64,000 bases of DNA. It comes from GCA-2720975 sp964467985 (GTDB taxonomy: Bacteria > Planctomycetota > UBA1135 > GCA-002686595). The notes below the pieces were generated by a model that was not told the origin of the DNA, ran no database searches, and saw nothing but the letters and a program-made list of their open reading frames with translations. The translations under genes and the position numbers were made by a program. The stretch spans positions 297,469-361,468 of the forward strand of contig CAYXTP010000002.1 in assembly GCA_964467985.1 (NCBI GenBank). Reading direction: 5' to 3'. This document shows positions 1-7,812 of the stretch, piece after piece (position 1 is the first letter of the stretch; each line of letters opens with the position of its first letter).

Positions 1-158
1 ACCTTGCCCATGGAGACATAGAAAAGGATGACTGAGACCTGGAACATGCCGAGGCCGATCAGCTTCTTCACCAGATGGTCCCGAGCGATGACCGTGTACA
101 AGCCGATCATCATCAAGATCACGACGACCCAGTAGTTCCAGATACCGAGGAAGTCCAT
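1..158 (-). CDS. mrpC: Mrp cation/proton antiporter subunit C, N-terminal part
   Basis: Only the first 52 residues lie in the window; the gene continues past the left edge. MrpC is the small NuoK-like membrane subunit of the multisubunit Mrp antiporter, which exchanges cytoplasmic Na+ or K+ for protons. The visible part begins MDFLGIWNYW, has a hydrophobic helix at about residues 9-24, then a short charged loop and a second helix starting at the GLGMFQ stretch typical of NuoK/MrpC proteins. Its ATG shares one base with the TGA of mrpB (TGATG, 156-160), so translation of the two is probably coupled. The next gene would be expected to be mrpD. The family call rests on the short visible sequence plus the strong operon context. 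Confidence 0.85.
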   Translation of the reverse strand, partial: MDFLGIWNYWVVVILMMIGLYTVIARDHLVKKLIGLGMFQVSVILFYVSMGK

Positions 159-586
159 CAGGCGCGCTCCCGCCCCGCCAGGGCGTAGAAAATGGCCAAC
201 ATGGTCGCGGCCACAGTGAGTCCCACACCGAGTTCGATAAGCAGGAGTCCCAGGTGTTGCCCGTGCATGGAGCTGTGATGATCCAGAGCGTTGTACTCGA
301 GGAAATTTCCACCGCGTAGAAGGCAGGTGACGCCCACTCCGCCGTAGAGCAGGAGTCCGAGGGCCACGGCGCGCTCGACGATCGACCAAGGCACGACCTG
401 TTGGAGCGTCTCAAGTCCGAAGATCAGACCAAAGAGGACAAATCCAGCCGCGAAGATGACTCCCGCCTGAAAGCCTCCGCCCGGGCCAAAATCGCCGTGA
501 AATTGCACGTACAGGCCGAAGAGCAGGATCAGCGGAATGAAGGCCTTGGCTGCCACTCGGGGCAAGACCTTCTCCCGCATTCGCAT
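158..586 (-). CDS. mrpB: Mrp cation/proton antiporter subunit B
   Basis: Integral membrane subunit of the Mrp Na+(K+)/H+ antiporter, about 142 residues from the ATG at 586, the usual size for MrpB. Four hydrophobic helices are visible, and the first is followed by the motif HGDFGPGGGFQAG, a hallmark of the MrpB/MbhF family. I chose the ATG at 586 because the upstream gene ends at 601. A further ATG at 580 is possible, and an ATG at 631 would add 15 residues overlapping the upstream frame. It lies between the MbhD/E-like gene and mrpC and overlaps the latter by one base. Nothing looks damaged. Confidence 0.9.
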   Translation of the reverse strand: MRMREKVLPRVAAKAFIPLILLFGLYVQFHGDFGPGGGFQAGVIFAAGFVLFGLIFGLETLQQVVPWSIVERAVALGLLLYGGVGVTCLLRGGNFLEYNALDHHSSMHGQHLGLLLIELGVGLTVAATMLAIFYALAGRERA

Positions 587-600
587 GGGCGTTTTCTGAT

Positions 601-1173
601 TCAAACCGAGCCCCCTTGCGTGTCGTCGCATGGAGCCTCGCTGTCGAGTGGGTCCCGGCGACGTCTGCGTCCCAGCAGGAGGGCCATGACTCCGACTCCG
701 GCCGTGAAGATGACGGCGGTCTCGCCCAGGGTGTCAAAGCCTCGGTAGCTGCCTAGGATGGCCGTGACAATGTTGGGCAGTCCGAATTCGGCGGCCGTGC
801 CAGCGATGTACTCGGGCGCCACGTGCTTGTGAATCGGCGCCGCTGGATCCCCGTAGCTCGGCATATCCAGAGTGCCGTAGAGCAGCATGGCCCCTGTAAG
901 CAGCACGACAACGAATGGGCCCACCCGCATGGGTTGTTGATCTTCGCGACTGCCCGTCAAGGCCAGGGCGCCGAGCATGAGCACGGTGGAAATGCCCGCG
1001 CCCACAGCCGCTTCGGTGAAGGCTACGTCCACCGCGTCCATCAGGGTGAACAGGCAGGCGCAAAGCAAACTGAATATCCCGCTCAGCATGGCGGCAGCAA
1101 AAAGGTCACGCAGAGTTGCGATGGTTACGGCCGTCGCGATGAGCAAGGCGAAGATCAGGATCTCAATCCACAT
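601..1173 (-). CDS. DUF4040 / MbhD-MbhE-like subunit of the Mrp antiporter (MrpA C-terminal equivalent)
   Basis: A 190-residue membrane protein with several hydrophobic helices. In canonical Mrp operons this part is the C-terminal end of the large MrpA subunit. Here it is a separate gene matching the MbhD (DUF4040) plus MbhE arrangement: an N-terminal helix pair, a central FTEAAVGAGISTVLMLGAL segment typical of DUF4040, then two helices ending in Arg-rich sequence. The start MWIEILIFALL at 1173 overlaps mrpG by 11 bases; an upstream ATG at 1245 would lie deep inside mrpG. The helix after TLGETAVIFTAG is the piece that resembles MbhE. The order E-F-G-this-B-C matches Mbh/Mbs-type complexes. 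Confidence 0.85.
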   Translation of the reverse strand: MWIEILIFALLIATAVTIATLRDLFAAAMLSGIFSLLCACLFTLMDAVDVAFTEAAVGAGISTVLMLGALALTGSREDQQPMRVGPFVVVLLTGAMLLYGTLDMPSYGDPAAPIHKHVAPEYIAGTAAEFGLPNIVTAILGSYRGFDTLGETAVIFTAGVGVMALLLGRRRRRDPLDSEAPCDDTQGGSV

Positions 1174-1492
1174 GCTCTTCACCTGCCTTCTCATCTTCAT
1201 TTTGCACGGCCACGCCATACGCGTAGGCTGCCTTGAGCAGGGCATGTCCCGTCACCGGCCCGACCATGGCCAGAAAAATGCCAAGCATGGCGAGTTTTAC
1301 GGTCACCAGCCCCAGTCCGGCCTGCAGCATCAGCCCGAGGAGGATGGCCCAAGAGCCTAGTGTGTCGTTGATTCCTGCGGCGTGGGCGCGGGTGTAGACG
1401 TCGGGGAAGCGCAGCAATCCGATGCCTCCGATGACGCACAGTCCGGCTCCGAACACCAGCAGCGCCCAGCTCAAGATGTCGAGCACAATCAC
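1163..1492 (-). CDS. mrpG: Mrp cation/proton antiporter subunit G
   Basis: Small membrane subunit of 109 residues, the normal MrpG length, with three hydrophobic helices (about residues 5-25, 45-65 and 67-85). The GLLRFPDVYTRAHAAG motif between helices one and two is the signature of the MnhG/MrpG family. Translation starts at a GTG that overlaps the TGA of mrpF (GTGA, 1489-1492), and the end overlaps the next gene by 11 bases, so the whole block is tightly packed. The C-terminus is acidic and probably cytoplasmic. It acts in the inner membrane as part of the antiporter; its exact contribution is not known from sequence. Confidence 0.93.
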   Translation of the reverse strand: MIVLDILSWALLVFGAGLCVIGGIGLLRFPDVYTRAHAAGINDTLGSWAILLGLMLQAGLGLVTVKLAMLGIFLAMVGPVTGHALLKAAYAYGVAVQNEDEKAGEEHVD

Positions 1493-1767
1493 GGGCGCAC
1501 CCGCGTGTCGTCATGGGCGAGATTGCCAAAGCGGGCAAATTTCAGGACCGCGATGGTCCCGATGAAATTGACCAGTGCATAAACCAGCGCCAAGTCCAGC
1601 CACTCTGGACGCCCCGACCAGAACCCGGCCACCGCGATCAAGAGCACTGTCTGCGTACCTACCGCATTGACTGCCAGAATGCGGTCAAACACGGTGGGCC
1701 CCTTGGCTCCTCGGATCAGAGCCAGACACATGGTGACTAGAATTCCAATCAAGGCTGCTGTGTACAT
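1489..1767 (-). CDS. mrpF: Mrp cation/proton antiporter subunit F
   Basis: A 92-residue, three-helix membrane protein. The loop after the first helix reads RGAKGPTVFDRILAVN, the conserved MrpF/MnhF motif (usually RxxxGPTxxDRIvAxD). The gene starts at the ATG at 1767, which shares one base with the mrpE stop (TGATG), and its stop overlaps the GTG start of mrpG. In the Mrp complex MrpF is packed with E and G. The length is typical and no key feature is missing. A longer open frame upstream is only the shadow of mrpE in another frame. Confidence 0.92.
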   Translation of the reverse strand: MYTAALIGILVTMCLALIRGAKGPTVFDRILAVNAVGTQTVLLIAVAGFWSGRPEWLDLALVYALVNFIGTIAVLKFARFGNLAHDDTRVRP

Positions 1768-2246
1768 CAGGTCCCACGCTCCAGCTGGGTTACGCGGCGG
1801 TCCATCTCGCCCTGTTGGACGCCAGCAGCCGCCGAACGCGTCAAGGCATGCACGAGGATGTCCGATCCGCGCAGGTCCAGGGTGATCGTTCCCGGGGTGA
1901 GGGTGATCGAATTGGCGTAGATCACGCGGCCTAGCTCGGTCTGCTGGCTCGACTGGGTTCGAATCAGGTGCGAATCGATGCCGGGGTCGGACGCCACGAC
2001 GCGCTTGGCCACGTCGAGATTGGCCTTCACAATCTCCATGAGCAACCAAGGCAGGTACCCAAGGCTGCGGAGCGCAAGCCCGTAGTCCAAGGGTTCGGTG
2101 CCTGCGATGCGTTCCATGCGGGCCGCAATCCCCAGCACGGCGAGGCAAGACAGGACTCCGAAGGCCACGATCAGAGGCTCGCCGTGGCCGGACCAAAGGG
2201 CCCAAGCCATGCCGAGAATCAGAAGGGGGGGGAGGAAACGCGCCAT
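1767..2246 (-). CDS. mrpE: Mrp cation/proton antiporter subunit E
   Basis: First recognisable gene of the antiporter operon, 159 residues from the ATG at 2246. Two N-terminal membrane helices (about residues 3-19 and 24-42) are followed by a YLPWLLMEIVKANLDVAKRV segment typical of MrpE/MnhE. After it come SITLTPGTITLDL and a C-terminal Asp/Leu-rich domain with the usual HAL motif. The stretch with LTPGT is the strongest family marker. Another in-frame ATG at 2279 would add 11 residues. The exporter operon starts divergently at 2406, so promoters for both should lie in 2247-2405. Confidence 0.9.
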   Translation of the reverse strand: MARFLPPLLILGMAWALWSGHGEPLIVAFGVLSCLAVLGIAARMERIAGTEPLDYGLALRSLGYLPWLLMEIVKANLDVAKRVVASDPGIDSHLIRTQSSQQTELGRVIYANSITLTPGTITLDLRGSDILVHALTRSAAAGVQQGEMDRRVTQLERGT

Positions 2247-2405
2247 GGCCAGAGGGGGCGAAGATGATCCCAACTCCATCGCAAGTCGGCAACCGTGGCT
2301 CGGCAGGTTTCTGTGCCCTGCCCTGGGCCCTGGGAGCGCGAACTGGCTCGGCCTTGGGCACAAAGCGCTGCACCCCGCGAGGTTCGGATCCGTAGGCTAA
2401 GTGAC

Positions 2406-3482
2406 ATGAAGAGGCTCCTTGTCGTCTTGGTCATCGCTCTCGTTCTCGCCTTTCTTACCTGGGGCCCTAGCTTGGGATCGTCCGGACAGGCCGGTGATTC
2501 GACTCCACGCTCGGTGAGGGTGGAGCGCGGCTCCGTACGCTTGGACGCCGTGGCCGTGGGGCGCATCGAGGCGCTGTTTGAGGTGCCCGTGAAGTCGGCT
2601 TCCAGCGGCGTTGTAACGCGCATGTTTGTGAGCCTGGGCCAGCGCGTCAAGAAAGGCGACCCGCTTGGGGAGGTGCGACCGGTGTTGACCGAGCTGCAGA
2701 GGCTCCAGGCTGAACGTGAACTGCTGGCAGCCCAGGAGGCCCACGAATCGGCCGCAGAGTTGCGGGCTGGCGAAACGCTTGCTGGTCGAACGATGCGCTT
2801 GCTCCAAGGCGGTAAGAGCCTAGATCGATTGCAGCGCGGCGCGACGCGAGCCCGCTCGGACGCGCAGGGGCAGTTGGAATTGCTGCTCAACGGCGAAGCG
2901 CAGATTGACGGCAAGTTGATTGACTATGTGATTCGAGCTCCGATTGACGGCCATGTCATTACCCTCGATGTCGAGGTGGGTGAGCCAGTCATCCCGGCGA
3001 GTTCCTTTGGATCGGGGACCGTGCTCGTGACCCTTGCGGACCTCTCGCAGCCCGTATTTCGGGGAACCGTGGACGAAATTGACGTGGGCCGCCTGTCCCC
3101 CGGAATGGCCGCTGACCTGACCATCGGCGCTCTACCTGACGAGGTGCTTGCCGGGGAGTTGACCGAAATATCCCTGCGGGCGCAGTCCCGCAACAATGCC
3201 GTCGTCTTTGATGTGGAGCTCTCGGTCGATCCCCCTGAATGGTTTGTGATGCGCTCGGGCTACTCAGCCGTGGCACGCATACGTGTGCAGGAGGCCCTCG
3301 ACGTACTGGTGCTGCCCGAGCGGGTGGTGAGCTTTGTCGATGGCCGGGCCTCGGTGTTGGTGGTCGACGGCCAAGGCGGCGAGCGTGAGACCCAGCTGAA
3401 ATTGGGTCTCTCTGACGGCTTGACGGTTGAAGTGATTTCTGGACTGGAAGAGGGCAGTCGCGTGCTGGAGCGCAGCTACTGA
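2406..3482 (+). CDS. HlyD/MacA-family periplasmic adaptor of an ABC exporter
   Basis: A 358-residue membrane fusion protein. It has an N-terminal signal-anchor helix (residues 4-19), then a barrel-sandwich lipoyl-like half (VPVKSASSGVVTRMFVSLGQRVKKGDPL), an alpha-hairpin of about 70 residues rich in Ala, Glu and Arg, the second lipoyl half (YVIRAPIDGHVITL) and beta-barrel and membrane-proximal domains ending in SGLEEGSRVLE. This is the MacA-type layout linking an inner-membrane exporter to the periplasm or an outer-membrane channel. The ATG at 2406 was preferred because it starts just before the hydrophobic segment; the open frame extends to 2295. Two permeases and an ATPase follow. The substrate cannot be read from the sequence; a MacB-type exporter could move peptides, lipids or antibiotics. 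Confidence 0.88.
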   Translation: MKRLLVVLVIALVLAFLTWGPSLGSSGQAGDSTPRSVRVERGSVRLDAVAVGRIEALFEVPVKSASSGVVTRMFVSLGQRVKKGDPLGEVRPVLTELQRLQAERELLAAQEAHESAAELRAGETLAGRTMRLLQGGKSLDRLQRGATRARSDAQGQLELLLNGEAQIDGKLIDYVIRAPIDGHVITLDVEVGEPVIPASSFGSGTVLVTLADLSQPVFRGTVDEIDVGRLSPGMAADLTIGALPDEVLAGELTEISLRAQSRNNAVVFDVELSVDPPEWFVMRSGYSAVARIRVQEALDVLVLPERVVSFVDGRASVLVVDGQGGERETQLKLGLSDGLTVEVISGLEEGSRVLERSY

Positions 3483-3494
3483 GGAGACTCTGCG

Positions 3495-4721
3495 GTGCTC
3501 ATTACCTCCCCGAGCGAGTGGCTGCATGGCCTTCGCCATCAACGCAGTCGCACCATTTCGACGCTTCTCGGCGTCGGTTGGGGAACCTTCACGGTCGTGG
3601 CCATGCTCGCCTTCGGTGAAGGACTGGAGGGCTTGTTGCGCAAGCGCGCCGAGGGGTTCGGGCGCGGGGTGGTGATTACCTGGATCAACCGAACAACCCG
3701 GCCGTATCAGGGCCTACCCGAGGGTCGGCAACTACTCGCCACCGATGAGGATGTTGTGGCACTGCTGGATCAGGTTCCGGGCATGGGCGCAGTGAGTTCG
3801 GAGTACGTTCGCGCGGAGCGAGTGGAAAGCCGCGGCAGCATCATTCGAACCACGGTCAACGGCGTGTTTCCGGCCTATGGCCCCATGCGCTCCATGGGCA
3901 TTGCCGCCGGGGGTCGCTTCCTAAATGACGCGGACCAACGACATGCACGTCGGGTGGCGTTCTTGGGAAACGAGATCAAGCGCAAACTTCTGGGAACAGG
4001 CCCCGCCGTGGGACGAGAAATCGTGCTGGCGGGTGCTCCCTTCACCGTGATTGGAGTGCTGGAGCCCAAGTTGCAGGACAGTGATTACAACGGTCAGGAC
4101 GCGGATCGCATTTGCATCCCTTCGGCGACCTATCGGCGGCTCTTCGGAGATCGTTGGGTGGACAATTTTGTGTACCAGGCGGCCCGGGTGGAGGACACAG
4201 CCCTAGTGATTGACGGCGTCTACCGGGTGCTTGGGCGACGCCTGAACTTTGACCCTGAGGACCGCGACGCGCTGAATACTTGGGATTCCACGCAGGGGGA
4301 CAAGATCCGGGCAACGATGTTTGGTGCCATGGGACTCATGGCAGGTTTGGCGGGCACACTGACCCTGTTGGTTGGGGGCCTCAGCGTGGGCAACCTGATG
4401 TTCGTCCTCGTCAAGCGGCGCACGCGCGAAATCGGGATTCTGATGTCGTTGGGTGCCGTGCCGCGCTGGGTCTTGTTGGATGTTCTGCTTCAAACTCTCG
4501 TGCTTGTTGCGGCTGGAGGCTTGCTTGGCTTTCTGGCTGCCTGGGGCCTCGTGGGACTCGTGGCGCTGACGCCCTTGACGGAGTCTCTTGGATTCCCGCG
4601 CATCTCGATTCCCGTGGCCATCAGCACAGCCGGACTGCTCATGGGGGTGGGCTTGGCATCGGGTTTCTTTCCAGCCAGGCGCGCCGCGCGCCTCGACCCG
4701 GTGAAGGCCCTCGTGGATTGA
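3495..4721 (+). CDS. MacB/FtsX-type ABC exporter permease, first copy
   Basis: A 408-residue permease. It has an N-terminal helix (about 21-41) after an RSRTISTLLGVGWGTF segment, a large periplasmic MacB_PCD domain (about 45-265) with the typical GAPFTVIGVLEPK strand, and three C-terminal helices of the FtsX domain (about 275-400) ending in FFPARRAARLDPVKAL, the hallmark of MacB and LolC-like permeases. It starts with GTG at 3495, preceded by GAGGAG at 3481-3486, 12 bases after the adaptor stop. It probably forms a heterodimer with the adjacent paralogue, driven by the ATPase at 5961. Type VII ABC exporters of this kind act by mechanotransmission in the inner membrane. Confidence 0.9.
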   Translation: MLITSPSEWLHGLRHQRSRTISTLLGVGWGTFTVVAMLAFGEGLEGLLRKRAEGFGRGVVITWINRTTRPYQGLPEGRQLLATDEDVVALLDQVPGMGAVSSEYVRAERVESRGSIIRTTVNGVFPAYGPMRSMGIAAGGRFLNDADQRHARRVAFLGNEIKRKLLGTGPAVGREIVLAGAPFTVIGVLEPKLQDSDYNGQDADRICIPSATYRRLFGDRWVDNFVYQAARVEDTALVIDGVYRVLGRRLNFDPEDRDALNTWDSTQGDKIRATMFGAMGLMAGLAGTLTLLVGGLSVGNLMFVLVKRRTREIGILMSLGAVPRWVLLDVLLQTLVLVAAGGLLGFLAAWGLVGLVALTPLTESLGFPRISIPVAISTAGLLMGVGLASGFFPARRAARLDPVKALVD

Positions 4722-4722
4722 G

Positions 4723-5964
4723 ATGGGATTATTCCTTTCTCAACTGCGCGACCTGTGGTCCGAGAAGGGGCGCGTGGGATGGGTCGCCCTGGGTGTGGCC
4801 TGGGGAACCCTCTCCCTGACTCTACTGGTCGGATTCGGCAGTAGTTTTGTGCGCGGGGCCAACACGACCATCGAGAACTTTGGGGTCAATCTATTGCGGA
4901 TTGGGGGCGGCGCAACGACGCGGCCCCACAAGGGTATGAGCGCAGGCAGGCCGATCCGTCTGCGACCCGAAGATGAGCCGTGGCTACAGAGTCAGGTGCC
5001 TGAGGCTGAGGCCGTGGCACTCGAGTACTCCAGCGGCAGTGGGAATCCTGTGCGGTACGGCGAGCAGCAGGTCAACGCACCGCTCTCCGGCTGCGGATCG
5101 GCCTTCCTCGAGCTGCGCGGGATGATTCCTCAGAGTGGCGGTCGCTTCATCAATGCGATGGATGTGGAGCAGCATCGGCGTGTGTGCTTCTTGGGCCACC
5201 GGACCAAGCAGCGACTCTTTGGGGACGCCGCTGCGGTGGGGGCCCTGGTCGAGATCGACGGCGCCCCGTTCACGGTGATTGGAGTCAGAGTTCCAACCGT
5301 GACCGTTGCGAGCTACAACGGAGACGATCGCGACAAGGTGTGCATTCCTCACACGACCTTTCGCGATCTGAGGGGCTGGACCGGCATCAGTTTCCTGTTC
5401 GTCAAGTTGCAAGACCCGGACATGAAGAGGCGACTGATCCGATCGGTCTACACCGCGCTGGGTGCCCGGCATGGATTCGATGCGCGTGATGAGGATGCCC
5501 TAGATGTTCAGGATTACTTGGCCATCCAGGACATGGTCAACGGCATGCTCGACGGCAATCGGTACTTCAACGGCATTGTCGGGTTCTTCGGGTTGTTGGT
5601 GGCCATGTTGGGAGTGATGAACGTCATGCACGCCATGGTGGAAGAACGCAGCTCGGAAATCGGACTCTGCATGGCGCTGGGTGCCACACCGCGCGATGTC
5701 GCCCAGGAGCGCGTCGTCGAGGGGCTCTTGGTGACCCTACTCGGTGGCGCGTTGGGGTTGGCCACCTGCGCAGGCCTCATGGCGTTGATCAGGCAAGTCC
5801 CGCTGGAAGCAGAAGTGCGGGCCTACTTGGGCGATCCCGTGCTCTCAATGGAACTCGGCCTCGTCGTCGTGTTGATCTTGGCCTTGGCCGGCTGTGTGGC
5901 CGGTTGGTTTCCCGCGCGTCGCGCGGCCGCTTTGGACCCGATTTCTACCCTGCGTGAGGAATGA
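4723..5964 (+). CDS. MacB/FtsX-type ABC exporter permease, second copy
   Basis: A 413-residue paralogue of the preceding permease with the same layout: N-terminal helix (about 23-42), periplasmic MacB_PCD domain with GAPFTVIGVRVP, and three FtsX helices near the C-terminus ending in WFPARRAAALDPISTL. It begins one base after the upstream stop and its own stop overlaps the ATPase start (ATGA, 5961-5964), so the genes are translationally coupled. Two different permeases next to one ATPase suggest a heterodimeric exporter, as in LolCDE, rather than the MacB homodimer. The copies share motifs but have clearly diverged, so the duplication is not recent. Confidence 0.9.
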   Translation: MGLFLSQLRDLWSEKGRVGWVALGVAWGTLSLTLLVGFGSSFVRGANTTIENFGVNLLRIGGGATTRPHKGMSAGRPIRLRPEDEPWLQSQVPEAEAVALEYSSGSGNPVRYGEQQVNAPLSGCGSAFLELRGMIPQSGGRFINAMDVEQHRRVCFLGHRTKQRLFGDAAAVGALVEIDGAPFTVIGVRVPTVTVASYNGDDRDKVCIPHTTFRDLRGWTGISFLFVKLQDPDMKRRLIRSVYTALGARHGFDARDEDALDVQDYLAIQDMVNGMLDGNRYFNGIVGFFGLLVAMLGVMNVMHAMVEERSSEIGLCMALGATPRDVAQERVVEGLLVTLLGGALGLATCAGLMALIRQVPLEAEVRAYLGDPVLSMELGLVVVLILALAGCVAGWFPARRAAALDPISTLREE

Positions 5965-6647
5965 CCATGATCGAGATGCACGCAATCACCAGGGAGTACT
6001 CCACCGCAGGGGCCGTCGTGCGGGCCTTGGTGGACACGGATCTGACCGTGGAGGCTGGCGAGTACGTCTCAATCCTCGGGCCCTCGGGCTCCGGCAAGTC
6101 GACGCTCATGCACATCCTCGGCTGCCTGGACAGCCCGACTAGTGGGACCTACCACTTTGAGGGACGGGACGTTTCCAGGCTCAATCGCACGGAAATGGCT
6201 CATGTGCGCAACCAGGGAATTGGGTTTGTCTTTCAGCGTTTCCACCTGCTGCCACGCTCCACTGCGCTGGAGAACGTCGCCACCCCCCTGCGTTTCGCTC
6301 GTTGGAAACCGAAGAGGCGCAGGCAGCGGGCGCAGGACTTGCTGGAGCGTGTGGGACTGGCCGACAGGTTGTCGCACCGACCCGCGGAACTCTCGGGGGG
6401 CCAGCAACAACGGGTGGCTATCGCGCGCGCCCTGGCCATGTCCCCTCGGCTCTTGCTGGCCGATGAGCCCACCGGGAATCTGGACACCCAGGCTGGCGCG
6501 GAAATTATCGAGCTACTCGAGGAGGTCAACCGTGAAGGAACCACCGTCATGGTCGTGACGCACGACGGGGCGCTCTCAGAGCGAACGCCACGTGTCGTGC
6601 GTATGCTGGACGGAAAAATCGAAACCGTTACCGGCCTCTCGCGCTAG
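5961..6647 (+). CDS. MacB/LolD-family ABC transporter ATPase
   Basis: A 228-residue stand-alone nucleotide-binding subunit. Walker A is GPSGSGKST (residues 40-48), the Q-loop glutamine follows FVF (about 92), the ABC signature is LSGGQ (144-148), Walker B is LLLADE (164-169) and the switch histidine is in VVTHD (201). The DEPTGNLD sequence after Walker B is characteristic of the LolD/MacB/FtsE subgroup. Its ATG overlaps the stop of the second permease; a second ATG two codons later (5967) is also possible. It should power the two permeases just upstream. Length and motifs are complete. Confidence 0.95.
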   Translation: MTMIEMHAITREYSTAGAVVRALVDTDLTVEAGEYVSILGPSGSGKSTLMHILGCLDSPTSGTYHFEGRDVSRLNRTEMAHVRNQGIGFVFQRFHLLPRSTALENVATPLRFARWKPKRRRQRAQDLLERVGLADRLSHRPAELSGGQQQRVAIARALAMSPRLLLADEPTGNLDTQAGAEIIELLEEVNREGTTVMVVTHDGALSERTPRVVRMLDGKIETVTGLSR

Positions 6648-6690
6648 GAATGACGCGCCCCCCTGCGGCGGAGCGTCACTCGAGAAGGCC

Positions 6691-6795
6691 ATGACCCAGA
6701 CGCCCCAGAAACTCCTACTTTCTCTGCTGCTCGGCCTGGTGACTCTACTAGGGATCGCCTTGCTGACCGGATTGTTCGACAGCGCTTCAGGGTAG
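6691..6795 (+). CDS. Putative 34-residue single-helix membrane peptide
   Basis: A short frame starting at the ATG at 6691, with GAGAAGG six bases upstream as a possible ribosome-binding site. It encodes MTQTPQK followed by a Leu-rich hydrophobic helix (about residues 8-27) and a short polar tail with one Asp. It lies 43 bases after the ABC ATPase on the same strand, so it could be a small accessory protein of the exporter. I do not recognise a family. The argument is only composition (one clean membrane helix), the ribosome-binding site and operon position; it could be a chance frame. Confidence 0.35.
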   Translation: MTQTPQKLLLSLLLGLVTLLGIALLTGLFDSASG

Positions 6796-7142
6796 ATTGG
6801 AGCGCAGAGCTGAGTACCGGCACCTTGTTTGAATGGGTGGGCGGGAAATACGAGCGGGTACGCCTCGTCCCCTGCCTACTGAGACCCCACGACCCGGCCC
6901 TAATTCAGTTCTGGTTGCCGGTGGGGCACGTCGGGAGACCATGATGTGACATGGGGATCGTCGATCCTGGCGCCCAAGGATGGGTATTGCGTCGGGACAG
7001 ACGTGCATGGGTCCAGTAGCTTATTGCAAGTCACCCACGGATACGGCCTCGATTCTGTCGCCCACTCCCTGGCCCTCTTGCCATTCAACCCAATCCTGAG
7101 GCTTCCATTGCCTGGAGCGAGGACGCCGACGCATTCCCACCC
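6796..7142 (+). other. Non-coding stretch upstream of sodN
   Basis: About 350 bases between the small membrane peptide and the nickel superoxide dismutase. No coding frame here has protein-like composition, and no intrinsic terminator with a T-run was seen. It presumably holds the sodN promoter, but no clear -35/-10 pair can be assigned by eye. Confidence 0.5.
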
Positions 7143-7685
7143 ATGAAACTCCTCATCACGACAGCCGCTCTGGCCGGCACCCTCTTTGTTCCGTCTTCCA
7201 CTAACGAGCCCAGCGCGAGGAGCATTACCGCCGCGCCGACCACGCTGCACTGCCAGGTCCCCTGTGGCATCTACGGGGACGCCATGCGCATCGACATGCT
7301 GATGGAGGATTGCGCAACGATCGAAAAGGGCATGCAACAATTGCAAGCCATGGACGAGTCCGAAGCCCCGAGCAAGAACCAAATGGTGCGCTGGGTCATG
7401 ACCAAGGATGACCACGCCCAGAAAATCCAGACCATGGTCGCCTCGTATTGGCTTGCCCAACGGATCAAGTCGCCCAAGGAGGATAGCGCTGGGGCCCGAG
7501 CCAAGTATCGCGATCAACTCGAGCTCATGCATCAGATGACGGTCAGCGCCATGAAGTGCAAGCAAACGACTGATACGAGTCATGTGGATGCACTGCGCGC
7601 GGCGGCACTCAAGTTCAGCGGCCTCTACTTCAAGGCAGAGGATCTCAAGCACATCCAGGAGCACCACGCTGGTGGACACAAGTAG
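7143..7685 (+). CDS. sodN: Nickel-containing superoxide dismutase with an N-terminal export-type leader
   Basis: A 180-residue protein converting superoxide to hydrogen peroxide and oxygen with a nickel centre. The nickel hook HCxxPCGxY is present as H36-C37-Q-V-P-C41-G-I-Y44, with every metal ligand and the active-site Tyr. The rest (four-helix bundle, ending KAEDLKHIQEHHAGG) fits the family. In known Ni-SODs a short leader is removed so that the hook histidine becomes residue 1. Here the 35-residue leader begins MKLLITTAALAGTLF, which looks like a Sec signal peptide, so the enzyme may be periplasmic or secreted. No sodX-type maturation protease gene is adjacent. The ATG at 7143 is the only start giving a sensible leader. 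Confidence 0.93.
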   Translation: MKLLITTAALAGTLFVPSSTNEPSARSITAAPTTLHCQVPCGIYGDAMRIDMLMEDCATIEKGMQQLQAMDESEAPSKNQMVRWVMTKDDHAQKIQTMVASYWLAQRIKSPKEDSAGARAKYRDQLELMHQMTVSAMKCKQTTDTSHVDALRAAALKFSGLYFKAEDLKHIQEHHAGGHK

Positions 7686-7812
7686 AGGGCGCTAGACATC
7701 GATACGCGCGGGCGAGGCTGGAGGGGGTGGTGCGCGTGACAGCCGTCGTGCCTCGAACTCCGGTTGCTGCGTCCAGCTCATGCTGCCGTGGACGGCCTGA
7801 ACAGATACATGG

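Noticed and set aside
2380..2400. tRNA T-arm-like sequence (GGTTCGGATCC)
   Set aside because: No acceptor or anticodon stem can be drawn around it.
6900..7679. 259-residue minus-strand frame over sodN
   Set aside because: Antisense shadow; the Ni-SOD motif fixes the plus strand.
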